Assembly: GCA_002381765.1 (NCBI GenBank)
Contig: DFXX01000080.1
Span: forward strand, 67,482 to 74,356
DNA length: 6,875 nucleotides
Reading direction: 5' to 3'
Origin: Bacteriovoracaceae bacterium UBA4097
GTDB taxonomy: Bacteria > Bdellovibrionota > Bacteriovoracia > Bacteriovoracales > Bacteriovoracaceae
A program made the position numbers and the translations under genes. The notes below the pieces were generated by a model. The model saw nothing but the letters and a program-made list of their open reading frames with translations, made no database searches and was not told where the DNA came from. Below are positions 5,677-6,875 of this stretch, piece by piece. Numbering within the stretch: position 1 is the first letter of the stretch; the number at the start of each line of letters is the position of its first letter.

Positions 5677-5729
5677 GGAAGAAAAGGCCACTTGAAGTGG
5701 GTATAGGGGCTAACTTTCGCCCCTATACC
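5677..5729 (-). terminator. Tandem-hairpin terminator after the glutaminase gene pair
   Basis: An 11-bp perfect stem (5700-5710 with 5719-5729; arms GGTATAGGGGC and GCCCCTATACC, eight-base loop) starts 12 bases beyond the stop of the minus-strand gene ending at 5742. It is followed, in the direction of transcription, by a second small palindrome (CCACTT, G, AAGTGG; 5688-5700) and then the pyrimidine run CCTTTTCTTCC (5687-5677). The T-run is not directly adjacent to the main stem, so termination efficiency is uncertain. Confidence 0.65.
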
Positions 5730-5741
5730 GATCTATTTAGT

Positions 5742-6167
5742 CTAGAAAACGCAAGATACTTTTTTATTTTCAAAAGGAACGGTTACATTCTTCAGTCTGC
5801 CATTTCTATCGATGAGCAGAGTAGATCCATCTTTAGCAGCGTACTGAAGATCTTTAACCATTGAGCGACCATTCTCCTGAAAGAGATTCGTCATCTGAAG
5901 TTTTTTATCTAACTTAACTTTTAAGCTGCGAGCAAAATCATTTCCAGAAAGGGAGACTTCGATATCAACCTTGTAGGCCGGATTACCGTAGTAGTCTTCC
6001 TCAAGAAGATTTTTAACTTCCTTAATCCGAACTTTACAAGTCGTTTCTACGTCATTCACCATGAGCTTAGTCTTAAGAGATCCCTTCAGGATCAGTGTTC
6101 CTTCAACGACATTGGCCATTGCTGAAAGAGCGGAGATTATAAATAATGCTGCAATTATATTTTTCAT
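5742..6167 (-). CDS. Small exported protein of unknown function
   Basis: A 141-residue protein that I do not recognise. It begins with a Sec signal peptide (MKNIIAALFIISALSAMA, cleavage probable after A18). The mature part looks beta-rich, with alternating hydrophobic and charged residues (EGTLILKGSLKTKLMVND, YKVDIEVSLSGN), and ends in KKVSCVF. It contains only two cysteines in the mature region, C44 and C139, placed at opposite ends of the domain, which could form a stapling disulfide in the periplasm. No lipobox or TM segment follows the signal. ATG 6167 is preceded by TAAGGA, which also supplies the stop of the upstream glutaminase-like gene; the gap is nine bases, so the two are almost certainly co-transcribed and translationally linked. 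A hairpin terminator follows. Context suggests a role linked to the upstream enzyme, for example inhibitor, partner or accessory factor, but the sequence does not show which. Confidence 0.82.
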   Translation of the reverse strand: MKNIIAALFIISALSAMANVVEGTLILKGSLKTKLMVNDVETTCKVRIKEVKNLLEEDYYGNPAYKVDIEVSLSGNDFARSLKVKLDKKLQMTNLFQENGRSMVKDLQYAAKDGSTLLIDRNGRLKNVTVPFENKKVSCVF

Positions 6168-6176
6168 CTTTATTCC

Positions 6177-6875
6177 TTAGTGTTTAACCGTTGATTTACC
6201 AGTGTCTAGACCTTCATATACTTTCTTATAACCTTTGAAAGCTTCACGAGCGTCTTGTAGTTCTTCCAGTACCCAATGATTTCTTTGTTCGTTATTCTTG
6301 TCTCTAAGTTCGATGTCAAGCGGGCGGAAGTGATACATCGGAGTCTTCATAATGTAGCAAAGTCTGTTCCACTGTTGTTTCTCATACTCTTCGTAGTGAG
6401 TGATTTCTGGACAGGTAATTTTATCTGTCTTTAGAAAGTAATTTTGCCATTCTTTAATTTTTGTTGGCTTTCTCATGAATGTTCCATCAAGAACATAATC
6501 TTCACCATTAACAACGACCATCGGAGCAACATGAAACCACCAGTCCCACTTCTCTAGCTGACGGTAGCGGTGAGTGTAGAACATAAAAGCTTTCTGCGAA
6601 TAGATTCCGGATTTCGACCACATGTCATAGGCCCACATATGAGCACGCTTAAAGCACTGAGACCATCTGCGGTCTCCGTCATTAATCATAGTCTTGAAGA
6701 CTTTTTCAGCTTTATCTAGAGACTGAAGATCGGTAGGAGCAAATTCTCTTAGTTCATTATATCGGAAGTGATTTAAGTCCATGCTTTCTGGACTCCACTC
6801 ATTTGGTCTGGCTTTTTCAATGTTAGCAATCCAAGCTTCAGAGCCTTTTTCAAAATAAGAAAGTTTTACGACCTG
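6177..6875 (-). CDS. Protein-glutaminase-like Cys-His-Asp enzyme, 5' end outside window
   Basis: The frame stays open to the window edge, so the gene runs past 6875. The visible fragment is 232 residues and the ATG at 6782 is internal (31 in-frame codons precede it here with no stop). Three motifs in order suggest a papain/transglutaminase-type triad as in bacterial protein-glutaminase (protein glutamine deamidase): Cys in RRWSQCFKRAHMW (fragment residue 74), His in WDWWFHVAPMVVV (115) and Asp in EDYVLDGTF (130). The Chryseobacterium enzyme has the same C...RAH, HVA and VxDP-like pattern. Such enzymes convert protein glutamine side chains to glutamate, usually after secretion. The C-terminal 90 residues are rich in aromatic and charged residues and carry no recognised domain. 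A signal peptide would lie upstream and cannot be seen. The downstream small exported-protein gene starts nine bases after its stop. A transglutaminase-like or cysteine-protease activity is the main alternative. Confidence 0.72.
   Translation of the reverse strand, partial: QVVKLSYFEKGSEAWIANIEKARPNEWSPESMDLNHFRYNELREFAPTDLQSLDKAEKVFKTMINDGDRRWSQCFKRAHMWAYDMWSKSGIYSQKAFMFYTHRYRQLEKWDWWFHVAPMVVVNGEDYVLDGTFMRKPTKIKEWQNYFLKTDKITCPEITHYEEYEKQQWNRLCYIMKTPMYHFRPLDIELRDKNNEQRNHWVLEELQDAREAFKGYKKVYEGLDTGKSTVKH

Noticed and set aside
5428..5864. Short plus-strand open frames across the ExbB start and the intergenic region
   Set aside because: They overlap the ExbB gene, the promoter, the hairpin terminator and the 141-residue gene, and show no domain or credible start context.
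1..6875. CRISPR array, tRNA, rRNA, riboswitch or phage attachment site
   Set aside because: No regularly spaced direct repeats, tRNA cloverleaf, rRNA-like sequence or riboswitch core was seen; gaps between genes are all under 160 bases and are accounted for above.

Overview
The window looks like a chromosomal piece of a moderately AT-rich, Gram-negative predatory-type bacterium of the Bdellovibrio/Bacteriovorax kind or a relative among the former Deltaproteobacteria. The reasons are an FHA protein with an AgmX/PglI-type C-terminal domain, a three-gene ExbB/ExbD/ExbD motor set in the order of the Myxococcus aglR-aglQ-aglS operon, and a Cys-His-Asp protein-glutaminase-like enzyme. The taxonomic call is an inference from gene content, not from a marker gene.

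Layout. (1) Positions 1-2568, plus strand: a tight operon with the 3' end of a TPR protein (GltE/AglT-like position), an 85-residue secreted protein (GltF/CglF-like position) and a 673-residue FHA, one-TM, AgmX/PglI-tail protein (GltG/PglI-like). (2) Positions 2568-3876: an apparently intact insertion sequence of about 1.31 kb. It has 25-bp terminal inverted repeats matching at 23 of 25 positions, one 363-residue IS1/IS1595-like transposase gene on the minus strand, a perfect internal terminator at one end and a 10-bp-stem hairpin at the other. It fills the gap between two convergent gene sets almost exactly. (3) Positions 3881-5592, minus strand: an AglRQS-like motor operon (ExbB/TolQ, ExbD/TolR, ExbD/TolR) with a clear TATAAT promoter element at 5632-5637. 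(4) Positions 5742-6875, minus strand: a small exported protein of unknown function downstream of a protein-glutaminase-like gene whose 5' end lies beyond the window. A strong hairpin separates this pair from the motor operon.

Working together. In Myxococcus xanthus, AglR (MotA/TolQ-like) with AglQ and AglS (MotB/TolR-like) forms the proton-driven inner-membrane motor that powers the Glt envelope-spanning complex, in which GltG is an inner-membrane FHA/TonB-tail protein and GltE is a TPR lipoprotein. The two convergent operons therefore probably encode one gliding or envelope-transport machine. The glutaminase-like enzyme and its partner gene look like a separate export-related unit. The most unusual feature is the insertion sequence lodged between the stop codons of the convergent motor genes, with no visible target duplication and with Asn where IS1 has its catalytic Glu.
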